64,000 nt of DNA from Micrasema longulum (GCA_022494885.1 JAGVSM010001316.1:124001-188000); one strand, 5' to 3'; counted from the first letter of the stretch, positions 53,174 to 64,000 are shown. A program made the numbers and translations. The notes: generated by a model not told the origin, from the letters alone.

Positions 53174-53722
53174 GTATTATTATTATTATGGATAACTTAT
53201 ATAGTGCCATTTTTGTAATATAATACTTCTGGGGTGCTTCACATAGTGATTCTATTGTTAAACAAATTTAATTGAAGCTTTTAAATTTGTAATTTAGTAA
53301 AAACAATTTATAATTTTGTCACATGCTACGGATTTATTCAAATGATTTAGATAAGAAGTGGGTTTTAAGTTTTTTCCGAAATATCACTTCACTTTCACAG
53401 CCTCGCACCTCTGCAGGGAAAGCATTCCATGCCATAGGGCCTGCGATCGCAAATACGCGTTCACTAAATTTAGTGCGCTGTTTGCGTAGAGGTATAATAA
53501 CTTATCCTCTCGCCGTAGACGTAGCTGATCTAAGCGTGAGACGCCTGTCAGCTAGTTCACCTGGAATGCATAGTTCCCTTAGATATTCCGGGGCAGAGTT
53601 GTGCAGTGACTTATACATAAGCCAACAGAGTTTGTATTCGCCCCTCTGTGGAACGTAGCCAGTGTAGTTCCCGAATTAGTGGAGTGTATGCGAGAGGTAA
53701 ACTGTAGCAATCCCAAATATGA
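53174..53722 (-). pseudogene. CR1/L2-like LINE end, sister of 5792-6376
   Basis: The minus strand carries YKSLHNSAPEYLRELC, ELADRRLTLRSATST, VIIPLRKQRTKFSERVF and WNAFPAEVRGCESEVIF, ending KSFE and a stop. It aligns with the copy at 5792-6376, but its lesions differ: a frameshift near the HWLR block and a stop after the SATST block, while the TGA of the other copy is TGG here. The (ATT)n tract at 53174-53189 is the minus-strand tail. The plus frame 53323-53658 is a shadow. Confidence 0.85.
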
Positions 53723-53929
53723 TAAAATTAAGTTATTTCTATGCCGAAATCAAATTTTTCATTCTGTACCACATTGCAAATATCATTTACTCCTAATTGC
53801 TTTAGTGATAAACATAATCGATTTATTTTTTAAGGTAACCACCCTAATTTAGAGGTTAAAAAGACTCAGAAAATATATAGAACACCTAAATATTTATAAA
53901 GCGTGTATTTTGAAGTGTGTTTTATTATA

Positions 53930-54310
53930 TTTTAGACATTAAATTTATTTTAAAGCCTTTCATTAAAAAAATACAGATGTTTAAAGTATAAAAATCACTA
54001 ATTTGGAAAGTTGGGTATATGGAGATACAGTAGTCTACCTCTCGCATACAGAAATAAGAAACTATATTATCTTCATTTATATTTAAAGCGTTAACTTTAT
54101 GGTCAAACATTTTGCCAAATGTAATTAAACATTTGTATATAACTACTTTTTTTTTATGTAACCACATATTTTATATAACCTCATATTTTTGTGCAACAAC
54201 TATGACGAAGGCGTATCGTGGGTTTTTCATGTTGATTTAATTGGTAAACTCGCGAAAAGACAGGTACGTTTCGAAATCGGTAGACATAGAAAAATCAGTA
54301 AGTGATTTTA
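53930..54310. repeat. REP-E, longest copy
   Basis: First part (53935-54065) aligns with 18885-19065; second part (54080-54310) aligns with 17300-17420, partly inverted. The 80-codon minus frame here has no motif. The family structure is unresolved. Confidence 0.45.
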
Positions 54311-55086
54311 TAACATCTAGAGTTTTATGTTCATTTTTGAATAAAACCAATTATCTTTTATCATCCTTATACAGTTGTTAAGATTTATGAAATATTTTAT
54401 AGTTTAATACACTGGGAAATAAATTTAATGTTTTTGTTGCGTTCTAACTTTAGGAATCGCGAAATGTTTATTGTTAGTAAATATTTTATCGGAAATGTCT
54501 GTCTATAAAATGTCAAAGGGAGATATAGTTCAAAGTGAAAATACTAAACAAATATAATTGCCTCACCCGACTTCCGAAACATTTCGCAAATATAATTTCA
54601 ACTTCACGACCATCGTAAAAGGAAAAAAAGCGGGAAGTAAAGGTCGCTGTGATCAGATTTAGAGTATCGTAAAATTGTCCCCCGCGTAAAATCATGGCTG
54701 TCCGACAAAAAGGTAATAAAATGTTACGCCAAAACGCCACCGTCTTATATTCCCCTGATAGTTTGAAACAGGAGTTTACTAGATTCACCTAGAAAAACAA
54801 AATTCAAATTAATAAATGTAGACGTAAACAATAACTATTATTAGTAATAACAGTTTCATTGTAATTACTTGTTGAATACCGAATATGTCAAAGATTAAAT
54901 TAATAAAGAATGCATAATATTAGTTTAATTGAATTCTTTGTCTGTTGTATACCATTTTACTAGAACAACACGGGAAAATATTTATTTTCATGAAGTATTT
55001 TGTGTTCGTTGGACTAATTGGAGTCTGTAATAATAATTAATTATATCTATTAATAAACAAATAAAAATTAAGCATTTTAAATAATA
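54311..55086. other. Unassigned, with a GC-richer patch
   Basis: 54560-54790 is GC-richer; the 91-codon minus frame 54513-54788 has no recognised motif. Otherwise AT-rich. Confidence 0.4.
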
Positions 55087-55360
55087 CATAACAACAGAGA
55101 GGGAATTATAGAAGTCTAGGCGTTTACAAAACTTATGACCTGTCATTGGCTGGTTTAAATGGCCAAATCTACCTACATTTTTCTCATTCTTGGATCTGTT
55201 GATAATTGACAATGCTTGTCAATATTTCACGTTTAAAAAAAAAAGTAATTGTAAACAATGTTTTGAGTTTGTTTAATTTTTTGTAAATATCAACTAGATT
55301 CAACTCCCTGGGGAGCTGTTAGTATTAACAGAGACAGAGAACATCTTATAGAAGGAGAAG
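55087..55360 (+). mobile_element. FB1, rearranged copy
   Basis: ACAACAGAGAGGGAATTATA, AGTCTAGGCGTTTACAAAAC, TTATGACCTGTCATTGGCTG, then a diverged interior, then CTCCCTGGGGAGCTGTTAGT and AACAGAGACAGAGAACATCT. The left-end block appears twice in the same direction, so this is a partial tandem rather than a palindrome. Confidence 0.65.
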
Positions 55361-55544
55361 TTATTACTACATAATTAATAGTAAAAATTCCCGTCATTCG
55401 TCACATATCTACTTTAATGAAGTATTTTCAAATTTCTAAAATGGCTGAAGGTTAGAACTGTGTGCCAAGACAGTATGTGGCATATATAACACATTTACCT
55501 GCCCATACTCCGGGGAAATGGCATGTATGTAGAATATAGAAAAA

Positions 55545-55670
55545 ATCGGGTTGTGGTCCTGTGGCTAGTGTCTCGGACTCACGGACCAAAGGTCTGTGGT
55601 TCAAATACCACTCTATCCCAACTTGATTCCCATTTTATAATTGTGATTTATTTACAATTCGTTGAAAAAA
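55545..55670 (+). mobile_element. SINE-B, best-preserved copy
   Basis: ATCGGGTTGTGGTCCTGTGG (A-box region), GGTCTGTGGTTCAAATACCA (B box), CTCTATCCCAACTTGATTCC, ACAATTCGTTG and a poly(A) tail of about 11. A tRNA-derived SINE ending in poly(A), unlike SINE-A, which ends in (ATG)n. Confidence 0.75.
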
Positions 55671-56264
55671 AAAAACGTTAAAACGAAACAAAAAATTTTT
55701 TTCTCAAAAAATCTACTAGGAGATCAAGTTGTTAAGAAGTTGCATAAAGCTTATATAATATTTACCACCGCAACGAGGAGTTAGTTTTATACATACTAAG
55801 AATTTATTATTGAAAACACGTTAGGAGATTGGCCCGAATCAAATACTTATTGTGTACGTGCTTCGATTACGTAATGGCGGTTCAAGCGTCCGAATTGATA
55901 ACGGCCCAATTGGCTTTAATCCCCTCATTACAAGATAGTAATACACCCATCCGTCAGACCCTTCGGCGTCCTGTTTTCCTGATCCCCAGCGTTCTGACAC
56001 AAATCGAGTCCGGCCTGAACCAGACCGTGTCTATTTGATTTTATGTTGCAAAACACAATATAGATTGAAATCTATTAACACTAAATGTATTGAGAATGCA
56101 AACGTGCCGAGTGACATGAACATTTTTGAAACTATCAAAAAATATTCGATCAAAAAATTTTGTTTACACCGTAATCGAAAAATATTTTTAGTTGCATGAA
56201 AAAAAAAGGAATAACCCGCTTAGATTATATTTCAGAGGCTTGTCAGCAGGTGGGAAGATAGGAT
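55671..56264. other. Unassigned, with a GC-richer patch
   Basis: 55840-56035 is GC-richer with a 69-codon plus frame (55829-56038) without recognised motif and no partner in the window. Confidence 0.4.
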
Positions 56265-56392
56265 ATGAAAGGAATTTATTTATTTATTTTACAGAAACAT
56301 GCAGTCAAAAATGATTAAATTATACGATAAAGATAAGGTTTGAAGACAGACTAGCAAAGTTTCTAAATAAAAATTATACATATTAAATTATG
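56265..56392 (-). mobile_element. LINE-type 3' untranslated end (pairs with 10960-11085)
   Basis: The left (TTTA)n run is the minus-strand tail; TTTACAGAAACATGCAGTCA, AAGGTTTGAAGACAGACTAG and AAGTTTCTAAATAAAA match 10970-11070. No coding part. Confidence 0.55.
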
Positions 56393-56428
56393 GTACGTTT
56401 TTTAATGTGTGCCTGCGTATGTAAATAA

Positions 56429-56452
56429 ATATATATATATATATATATATAT
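56429..56452. repeat. (AT)12 microsatellite
   Basis: Uninterrupted AT dinucleotide run, 24 bases. Confidence 0.9.
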
Positions 56453-56694
56453 GAGTAGTAAAAAACACAATACAAAACCCAGACAATGCGCAAGTTCTGT
56501 GCTTTTATTTATTTGTTATTTGACTAATGAAGTAAGTCAAAAATTTAATTTTTCAAGTTTCGTATTTTTGAAATTACTCCCCGTGCGACGTCTCTAATTC
56601 CCTTCCTTTTCTTCTCAGTGAGTTCTGCTGATTGGTCAGTGGACTTACTGTCAACCAGAAATCTATCACAATTAGAAATCTACCTTAGGTTAAT

Positions 56695-56835
56695 TCGGCA
56701 GAACTAGTGACGTTGTTATTAAAATCTTTTTTTTCCATACATTTCCAAAAAACTTCACGATGCAATTTAATTCTCTAATTTTTACCGCGCCTTACAAAAT
56801 ACCTCTTTATCCAATTTCCCGTAGGGCTGAGCTTA
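56695..56835 (+). repeat. REP-C copy 4
   Basis: CAGAACTAGTGACGTTGTTA, CCATACATTTCCAAAAAACT, TTCACGATGCAATTTAATTC and TTTTTACCGCGCCTTACAAA align with 27900-28060. Confidence 0.5.
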
Positions 56836-57480
56836 CTCGTGTTGAAAAATCTTGCTTGAATTTTTTCTCGTAACTGGCGAAAATCGAGCCTGCGACATTA
56901 GTTTCACAGTTGGCCATCAAACCAACTGCGCCACGGTGCCTTTCCTCAACTATTCTTATTGTAAAAAATTAGGTCGACCTCAGAGTAACAATTCCCAAGA
57001 AAAGCCCTTAAGCTCTATTGCACAGAACAAAGGCGATCCAAATTTTCAGTTTGGCTTTAGTTTAGTTTTTAGTTCAACAACTAACGTGTAATATACGGTT
57101 TCGGTTGGCGCTCACAACTCTCAACCCAAGTAACTATGGTCCGTTGTATTGCTGTAATCTGTGGCTAAGTCTGTGGTCAATAATCATAGAATCATAAATA
57201 AAATAAAATAAATAAAACAACTTTGTTTTTAACCACTAATTTTTATTTTTCACCGACCGGTTTCAAAGCAAACAAGCTTCTTCTTCAAGGTTTACGTAAC
57301 TCAAATATAAACTTTATACTTTAAATCATAGAATCGTTTATCGCCATATGGGTGACTCTATTAGGTTTTTACTCGAAGGGGTCAATGCTATATAAACTAC
57401 TGACGTTACTTTGACCTATGAAGATCTATTGGGATGGGTCCTAGTAAATGAATTCGTTCGGGCCGTGCAAGTTATGTAAA
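56836..57480. other. Unassigned stretch
   Basis: 56840-57000 is of mixed composition with no partner. 57250-57300 contains CACCGACCGGTTTC, also seen in similar form (GTGACCGGTTTC) in the 12049 element. The frame at 56852-57091 has no motif. Confidence 0.4.
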
Positions 57481-57670
57481 ACAAATTATAACAGAGATGG
57501 AGAACATTTTCGAGAAGGAAATATGGAAGTATGAGTATTTACAGGACTAACAGATCGTAAGCTTGTTAAAGTAGCCACTATAATCATAACAAATTCCGAC
57601 TATGTTAATTTCAATAATCCCTAGGAGATAAAATCCAATATTCTGTCTACAAACATTTGGACAAACTTAA
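57481..57670 (+). mobile_element. FB1, collapsed copy
   Basis: ATTATAACAGAGATGGAGAA, ACATTTTCGAGAAGGAAATA, TGGAAGTATGAGTATTTACA, then after a large deletion CTAGGAGATAAAATCCA and CTGTCTACAAACATTTGGAC, the outer end of the opposite side. Confidence 0.6.
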
Positions 57671-59029
57671 AATATTTTTATTAGGTAAAATATTTTACAA
57701 TCATTTTGAAATATTCTATTGTCTAATTTTGTTCACATTGTGGGCAAATAATTGTTTTAAAAGCCTTTTCATGGCTCTAATAACCTTTTATTATTTTTAA
57801 ATACATAAGCTTTAAAAAAACTGTGAGTTACTTAGGTACAAAAGTTTCGTTGAAAACACAATATATTGGATAATTAAAGTTGAAAAAAATTGTCCGCTAA
57901 AACTTATTATTTTGACTTATTTTCTTTGCGGCCCATTAAAAAAATCATAATAAATTTTTAATAAGTATTGCCGTTGAGTTAATATTTAATTTTGCTTTCA
58001 TAATTTTTTTATTTTTCCTATTTAATACTACTAGTATTGATTTGGGGTAATTTATATACAATTGTTAAGATTTCTATCTTTATATATCTTTCGTTTTTAT
58101 TTTCTATTGAATATGTTTCGCAACCTTAATCATATAAATAAAACGTTTATTTTATGGGTTGGTTGAAAGGAATTCTATTTCACAATGAGCCAGCCAATGC
58201 ACAATTTATAATATGTACAAAAAGTTAAATAAAAAAAAAATAAAAAACATTGAATATTTACAACAAAATATGTATATTTTAAATTGCTTAATGAGTGTAA
58301 CTTTTCAAATTTATGGCCGTTAGCAAATCAGATTTTTCATATCACAGCCTACGTTGAAGAAGTAATCTGTCAAATTTTCCCTTACGGTCACCCCCTCAAG
58401 CCTACTTGAATGACGTCACACCTCAACCCTTAGGCGCTACTAAGAAGCACAATAAAGATTCCTCTAAGGGTCGGATTTTCCAGAATACATTAAAAGCACT
58501 TACTGACTCAAGATGACAATTTTAACACACTTTGAAGAGAATTCGGGAAAGCGTTAAATAAATCGTCGCGATTTATTCAAGTTAAAAAAAAACCTTTTAC
58601 GGCTTGCTCGAGCTGTATGTTTTCCTGGGACTGAGATTTGAAAATCATCCCAAAAAGTTTCGCTTATAATTATACTATTTGTAAGTAACACTTTACTTAT
58701 TGGTTAAAGATGCAAAAAATTGCTGAAAACCGCATGCGAGTATCAACGCCTGTGCAGATCGCAGTTATTAATTCTGAACTGTAACAGTAGGGGTGATTTG
58801 CAATGAAATAGCCGACAATAGCATTAACAAATATCTTTAGAACCGATACGTCCGTTCCCAAAAGCTTCTCCGAGAAAAGCGATCTTAAAAAGGCAGTGAT
58901 CACTTTTACGCCAGAAATAAAGAGAAATGCGCTTTGTGTTCTTTATAATGCCACGAGACATATGATGTAAAAAGCATACGTTTTCTGTACAAATTGTACT
59001 GAAATAACCAAAACTACTATCACTATTTC
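57671..59029. other. Unassigned stretch
   Basis: AT-rich to 58330, then mixed composition at 58370-58480 and 58700-59030. Minus frames at 58697-58903 and 58824-59063 have no motif. No repeat partner. Confidence 0.4.
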
Positions 59030-59545
59030 CCCTTAGTGGTAGGCAGAGATAATGGACCGCCACACACGTCTATCCTGGCATACATTTCTATTTTTTTCAG
59101 CGTTCATACATCTTGTCATACATGCCCTTCGGTTTTGCCTGCTTTTGACATAACCAGACTTAAGATTTTGGTTTATCTGACCATGCCGCGTCTTTTTTGG
59201 TCTTCCTCGTCTCACGTTACCGTTAATTTTTGCCATATATACTTGTTTTACCATTCTTTCATCACCCATTCGTTCTACATGACCAAATCATCTCAGAGAC
59301 CCTTTCTTAATCCTATCAATTATATCTGACTCATATTTACCGTCTCGCCTGGTTTCAACATTCGTAACCCGGTCATACATTAATTTTCAACACATTCGTC
59401 TAAGACATCGCATTTTGAGCGCGTTCACTTGGTTTTCATCCTTCTTTTGCCAGTTCCATGTTCCACTTCCATACAAAACTGTTGGGACTAAAACTCCGTT
59501 GTGCCCAGCCTGTTTAGCTTCGATTGACATACCTTTTATTGCCTG
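59030..59545 (-). pseudogene. LINE C-terminal relic, longest of the VSAYP-type family
   Basis: The minus strand from 59545: GVLVPTVLYGSGTWNWQKKD, ENQVNALKMRCLRRMC, stop, then YESDIIDRIKKGSLR, stop, FGHVERMGDERMVKQVY, NVRRGRPKKTRHGQINQNL, KSRQNRRACM, CQDRRVWRSIISAYH. The order VPTLLYGSETW, ALKMRCLR, FGHVERM, GRP, RRACM, DR-WR-VSAY is the standard tail after the reverse transcriptase of such LINEs. About 170 codons with two stops. Frames 59033-59269 (minus) and 59036-59329 (plus) are a fragment and a shadow. Confidence 0.85.
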
Positions 59546-59557
59546 GTTCAAGCATCA

Positions 59558-59596
59558 AGTGGCCATTTTACACACTGTGTAACATTCACTGACTAG
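59558..59596 (+). mobile_element. FB1 fragment
   Basis: AAGTGGCCATTTTACACACT and GTGTAACATTCACT match the middle of an FB1 arm. Only about 39 bases. Confidence 0.5.
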
Positions 59597-59649
59597 TTTT
59601 AAGAAATAATTTCAAAGGTCCAGAAATAATTTCAATGTTAGTAATTGAA

Positions 59650-59770
59650 CCTAGGGCCACGATTACAATCACTATTTTCATGGATACATATCGAGACGGT
59701 GTAAACTAAATCGATATTTATGCACGAAAATGTATATATTTGTATGAAAATTTTAAGTATCTTCGTCGGT
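59650..59770 (+). repeat. REP-D copy 2
   Basis: GATACATATCGAGACGGTGT, TTTGTATGAAAATTTTAAGT and ATCTTCGTCGGTAA align with 47795-47925. Confidence 0.6.
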
Positions 59771-59825
59771 AAGATTTTTTAATTTTCTTTTTTTTTCAGG
59801 ATTTTTTTAGAATAACTATAATTTT

Positions 59826-60046
59826 CGCCTCATGGTAATAATATTTATCAGTGCATTCGCTTACATGGAAAAATTTTAGGTTCAATTTCTGACACGGTTG
59901 ACATGAAATATGCATTAAAAAAAGTGTTTATGCATTAGAATTTTTAGTAGTCCCAAAACTGTCATAATTAGCGCAAGACTAATCATTTCAACGTGTTGTA
60001 AAAATTATTATAAAGTAGATATAGTGAAATGATAATTATGATGATG
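59826..60046 (+). mobile_element. SINE-A, diverged, with tail
   Basis: Head CGCCTCATGGTAATAATATT, CAGTGCATTCGCTTA, B-box region AGGTTCAATTTCTGAC; body AGTAGTCCCAAAACTGTCAT and GCGCAAGACTAATCAT; ATGATGATG tail. Confidence 0.65.
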
Positions 60047-60049
60047 TAG

Positions 60050-60125
60050 ATATTGAGTGAAAAACGCTCGTCTGCGGTTCTGGTTCTTTTTCAGATATAG
60101 AACCGTATTATTTATCCGTTCGGAC
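60050..60125 (-). mobile_element. SINE-A 5' module, opposite orientation
   Basis: GAGTGAAAAACGCTCGTCTG, CGGTTCTGGTTCTTTTTCAG and ATAGAACCGTATT match 43570-43635. It sits right after the tail of the plus-strand copy but points the other way, so it belongs to a different insertion or a rearranged copy. Confidence 0.5.
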
Positions 60126-61489
60126 ACAGACAACAACACAAAAGAATAATATGTAACACAAAAAAAAATATTGTGGTCATTGTTCCTTGTCATATATTTT
60201 TTAATTGGTTTGAAAAAATAAAGAAGTAAATTTTTAAATATGTATTCAAAATTGTAAAACAAACTCTTTTTTAAAACGAGCAGCTTTCTTCTTTAGAAAT
60301 GTTAAATAAATAATATGTTGAATGTTGTGTATAAATGTTCAAAACATTTGTTTTTTTTTAATAAAAAAAAGGAAAAAAATAAGAAAAACAGCCGTAAACA
60401 GGTATTTAAAGGTAAATATATTCTATTAAAATACGTCTGTCACCCTGAAATACCACTGTGGTATTTCTGTATTTCTCTCACGTCTCATCAAATTTGTCAT
60501 AGTGGATTTTCTTTTCCAATATAAGGGAGGAAGAGCGTCCATATTAGCGGCGAGGAGGGGTCGCTAAAGGAAACGGAAAGGAAAAGATTCCCTTATCTCG
60601 TATCAAAACTCCTGACGAATGAAATGGAATTTAAATTTGGCGGTAATATTATGCATGGTTAGCTTGATAAAGAAATGTTGGATGAGATTTTCAGGCTAGA
60701 CTGAATGAAATATTTCTGTGGAAATTAATTCCGCCATAAAAAAACTGAAAATACTTTTTTCCTGAAGGTATTTTGAACTGAATATGTAAAATTAACATTT
60801 TAAGTTCTATGAATATTATTATTAAAATCTTTCATTGCACCAATTCACTAATACTTCTAATATAGTTTTTTTAAAACATTTTCTGAAGATAAGTAAACAT
60901 TGTTTAAAATTATCCTTAACAAATGTTAACGTTGTCATCACAAATAGTATTTACAATTATTGTTCTTTAACTTTGCAACAATAGTGATAGGACACATTAA
61001 AGTAACCAGAAACAATAATCAATTTGCCCATTTCCAAAAGTATAAATTGCAATTTTTTAAGGCTACGAACTACAAGCGTCTTAAAGTTTTTTTTAAAAGC
61101 ACACATAATAATTTTCGCATACACACAAGTATTTGCCTTGTTTGTCTCGATATGAGTGTGTTCCAACTTTTTCTATCATAGATATTTCTTCTATTTGAAC
61201 TTCGCGCGGAGTGCTATTGATTCCCCATTTCCCATCTTCAACTTTCCGTGGCCAAAGGCTGTGTGTTTTGGGGCTTCCAGGAAATGTAATAAATGAAATG
61301 ACAAATGGGTTGTCTGCGGGGTGTGCAATTTACTGCAGAAGAAAAACACGTACGGACGTCACGCTTTATTAACAATTGACACATAGGATTTTACGCGGAA
61401 GAAGTTAGTACTGATTAGATCACAAGAAATCCCAGTAAATACCAAAATATTTATGTGTTCGATTTACGAGTATTTATTTCCAGATACTT
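60126..61489. other. Unassigned stretch
   Basis: A near-perfect hairpin at 60447-60467 (GAAATACCAC and GTGGTATTTC around one base) and GC-richer patches at 60530-60620 and 61200-61340 without partner. No gene supported. Confidence 0.4.
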
Positions 61490-61620
61490 CTAGAAAGATG
61501 TGGAATATTTTTGAGAAAGGAATGTGCTAGTCAAGGCATTCCCGGCAATAACAGGTTTTAAGCCCTTTAAATGTCTAGGTTTATATTCCACTTTCAAAAA
61601 TCTTCTCAGTCTGAAATTGT
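61490..61620. mobile_element. FB1, collapsed copy
   Basis: AGATGTGGAATATTTTTGAG, AGTCAAGGCATTC and AACAGGTTTTAAGCCCTTTA, AATGTCTAGGTTTATATTCC, then AAAAATCTTCTCAGTCTG. Both ends are kept with most of the arms lost. Confidence 0.5.
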
Positions 61621-62340
61621 TTGAAATATTTTTTAAGTGGTAAGTCTAAAATTGAAAAAAAATTAGTAGGTTCAAGAATTGTGTAATTCAATAAAAAGAT
61701 ACTTTATTCTACTAATCCCTAATTTATAATTTATCTATTAGACTTTGTACATAATTTGTATACAAATTTAAAAATAAATCAGACTGAAAAAACTGTTTTT
61801 CAAATGGTTTATTTACCAATCGGATTTGGTTTTTGAAAACCAAATTTATTTTTAAAAATTTAACACGAAATAAGTTGATTTTACGTGGTTTAATACTATG
61901 ATTAATAGAATTTATTTACAAAGATTTTTTATGCCTTAGTATTTAAAAAAACATTAATAAATTAAAAAGAGCAATAATATTTGTTTCTCAATGCCATTCG
62001 TATTAAAGACACTGAAGGCCGATCAATCTTCAATGTTAATATTGTTTGGAACGCGTGTATGAGAAATTTTTAACCTTCATCTATCTACTCTCATGCTTGC
62101 CTGGTAATACCGTTTGAAAGAACCCTAATATGAGGGTTTAAAGAGATAGTATTGAATTCCTAGAATATTGAATGTCCAGACATCTTGCATTTTTCGCTAC
62201 TTTTTAGAAAGATACGCAGCTCGTACAGTGATAAAAAATGTTTTAATTTAATCCAGTAAGAATTTCACATGGGTACCAAGTGGAATATCAATATCAGAAC
62301 TGACGCATTAAGCTGTATTTTATAAGACCGTGCTATCAAA
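61621..62340. other. AT-rich stretch
   Basis: Nothing recognised up to the tandem array; a mixed patch lies at 62000-62160. Confidence 0.4.
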
Positions 62341-63400
62341 TTACGGAAATGTAATGTTTTTTAAATATTTTTATTTCAATTAATAAATAATAAAATTGAT
62401 TCTCTAAACCTACTTGAAAGACTTCCATTCCGTGTGCCATCTAGACCGACAAGACAAAATCTTCTGTTTTACACTGAAAACGCATCAACAAACTATTTTA
62501 AACAATCTACAATACCTAGAATATGTGACCAATATAACAATTTACTTACCAAGGTTGATATTTTTTGTGACAATACATGTAAATTTAGGTAAAAAATTAT
62601 AGAAATTACTGAAATGTAATGTTTTTTTGACATTTTTATTCAAATTAATAAATAATAAAATTGATTTTCCAAACCTACTTGAAAGACTTCCATTCCGTGT
62701 GCCATCTAGACCGACAAGGCAAAATCTTCTGTTTTACACTGAAAACGCGTCAACAAACTATTTTAAACAATCTACAATACCTAGAATATGTGACCAATAT
62801 AACAATATATTTACCGAGGCTGATATTTTTTGTGACAATGTATGTAAATTAAGGCAAAAAATATAGAAACGACTGAAATGTAATGTTTTTTTAACATTTT
62901 TATTCAAATTAATAAATAATAAAATTGATTCTCTAAACCTACTTGAAAAACTTCTATTCCGTGTGCCATCTAGACCGACAAGACAAAATCTTCTATTTTA
63001 CACTGAAAACGCATCAACAAACTATTTTAAACAATCTACAATACCTAGAATATGTGACCAATATAACAATATATTTACCGAGGCTGATATTTTTTGTGAC
63101 AATGTATGTAAATTTAGGTCAAAAAATATAGAAATTACTGAAATGTAATGTTTTTTTAACATTTTTATTCAAATTGATAAATAATAAAATTGATTCTCTA
63201 AACCTACTTGAAAGACTTCTATTCCGTAAGCCATCTAGACCGACACGACAAAATCTTCTGTGTTACACTGAAAACGCGTCAACAAACTATTTTAAACAAT
63301 CTGCAATACCTAGAATATGTGACCAATATAACAATATATTTACCGAGGCTGATATTTTTTGTGACAATGTATGTAAATTTAGGTAAAAAATTAGAGAAAT
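62341..63400 (+). repeat. Tandem array: four 264-265 bp units from a LINE C-terminus
   Basis: The AAACCTACTTGAAA marker recurs at 62406, 62671, 62935 and 63200, a period of 265, 264 and 265. Each unit holds an AT-rich leader and about 62 codons: NNKIDSLNLLERLPFRVPSR, PTRQNLLFYTENASTNYFKQ, then PRICDQYNN and DIFCDNVCKFR. This leader-FxVPSRxTR-F-TNY-P+xxxxYN-DIF pattern is the C-terminal end of an insect jockey-like LINE reverse transcriptase. A stop lies in or after every unit, so no multi-unit protein is made. Divergence between units is a few percent by eye, with the first two-thirds of each unit most alike. The multiple short frames in this range are these units read in two frames. Confidence 0.85.
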
Positions 63401-63625
63401 TTGAGAGAAGCAGATATTTAACTTTATTATTATTATTATATACATATTTTTTCATTTCGTTTCTTTTACATTTATTATATTGAACATAATTTAAATGATT
63501 GTATTAAGTGTAAACAATTTTTTTGGTGTGTGATGAGTTTTTTACACTAATATACAAAGAAATTGGCAATATATTTGTACATACTGTTTGTTTACCTAAT
63601 AAAATAAATAAATTAAATAATTAAT
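63401..63625 (+). mobile_element. Probable 3' untranslated end of the LINE behind the array
   Basis: After the last unit the sequence leaves the repeat and runs 220 bp to an (AAAT)n-like tail (about 63596-63625), the expected end of a LINE. If so, the array is the expanded last segment of a LINE insertion that ends here. Inferred from position and tail only. Confidence 0.5.
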
Positions 63626-63740
63626 TAATATTCATATTTAAATCGTAAAAAAACTTCAAATCATTTCATTATTTATGATTTTATAAATGACCTACTAATT
63701 ATGTATTTATATTTAAACACTTTAATTACTTCATTTCATT

Positions 63741-63865
63741 TTGACTAACTGTGATAATATTGTGTAAGACTGATCACTTTAAATTCATATAATTAATTAT
63801 CGATATACGCTGCATTTAGTGTTCTGATACAGTGTCCTTTGCACCCACGGATGGTGATAGGGAAG
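63741..63865 (+). mobile_element. SINE-A, body fragment
   Basis: TTGTGTAAGACTGATCACTT, ATCGATATACGCTGCATTTA, CCTTTGCACCCACGGATGGT match the SINE-A body and tail. The head is missing. Confidence 0.45.
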
Positions 63866-64000
63866 TATGTAAATGATAATGCATACGTTTACAGTTTTTG
63901 TTTTACGATTATCAAAATGAACGAATATTAAATATTGACTAATGTCTATTAAAAATCATATGGACTGTTTCTACTTTAAAAAGTTTACTCAAACTTATTA

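Noticed and set aside
62341..63400. CRISPR array or expressed repeat-protein gene
   Set aside because: Units of 265 bp are tandem with no spacers, and each contains a stop. It is eukaryotic DNA with LINE-derived sequence.
1..64000. Bacterial or organelle origin
   Set aside because: No operons, rRNA, dense coding or conserved organelle genes; the repeat content is typical of an arthropod nuclear genome.

Overview
This 64 kb window is AT-rich, repeat-dense eukaryotic DNA with no operons, no ribosome binding sites and no host exon I can defend. The organism is most likely an insect, or at least an arthropod. The grounds are a Tc1/mariner-type transposase relic of a kind common in insects, many 5'-truncated non-LTR retrotransposon (LINE) 3' ends with insect-like C-terminal reading frames, hAT-type elements, tRNA-derived SINEs and several miniature inverted-repeat families. 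Nearly every open frame over 60 codons is a chance frame or the antisense shadow of a transposon remnant. The window reads as an intergenic region or a very large intron.

Layout. 1-10 kb: a foldback repeat (FB1) at the left edge, SINEs, a second foldback (FB4), and a ~424 bp MITE present three times, two copies abutting head to head. That pair sits, with a CR1/L2-like LINE end, inside a hAT-type element (4755-6950). The empty version of the same element lies at 14944-15714 with a perfect 8-bp duplication, so the insertion history can be read directly. Two LINE ends meet tail to tail at 8571-9272. 9.7-20 kb: three inverted-repeat elements (9721-10270, 12049-12725, 16228-16814), SINEs and FB1 copies. 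20-34 kb: FB1 copies, LINE ends, a dead mariner-like transposase (26187-27248, minus strand), a 590 bp palindrome (30025-30612) and a SINE split by a LINE end (32511-33178). 34-47 kb: LINE ends, a degenerate hAT-like element (35543-36815), a tRNA-like sequence, a possible reverse-transcriptase palm relic and long unassigned stretches. 47-64 kb: more FB1, SINE and LINE relics, a second CR1/L2-like end (53174-53722), and a four-copy tandem array of a 264-265 bp LINE C-terminal segment (62341-63400).

How it fits together: autonomous elements (LINEs, mariner, hAT) survive only as dead fragments. Most of the mass is non-autonomous: SINE-A (about 13 copies), SINE-B (5 copies), FB1 (about 16 full or partial copies), REP-C (4 copies) and several MITEs. 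A dozen patches of higher GC content match nothing else in the window. They are the best candidates for conserved non-coding or undetected host sequence. All family names (FB1-4, SINE-A/B/C, REP-C/D/E) are local labels defined here by comparison within the window.
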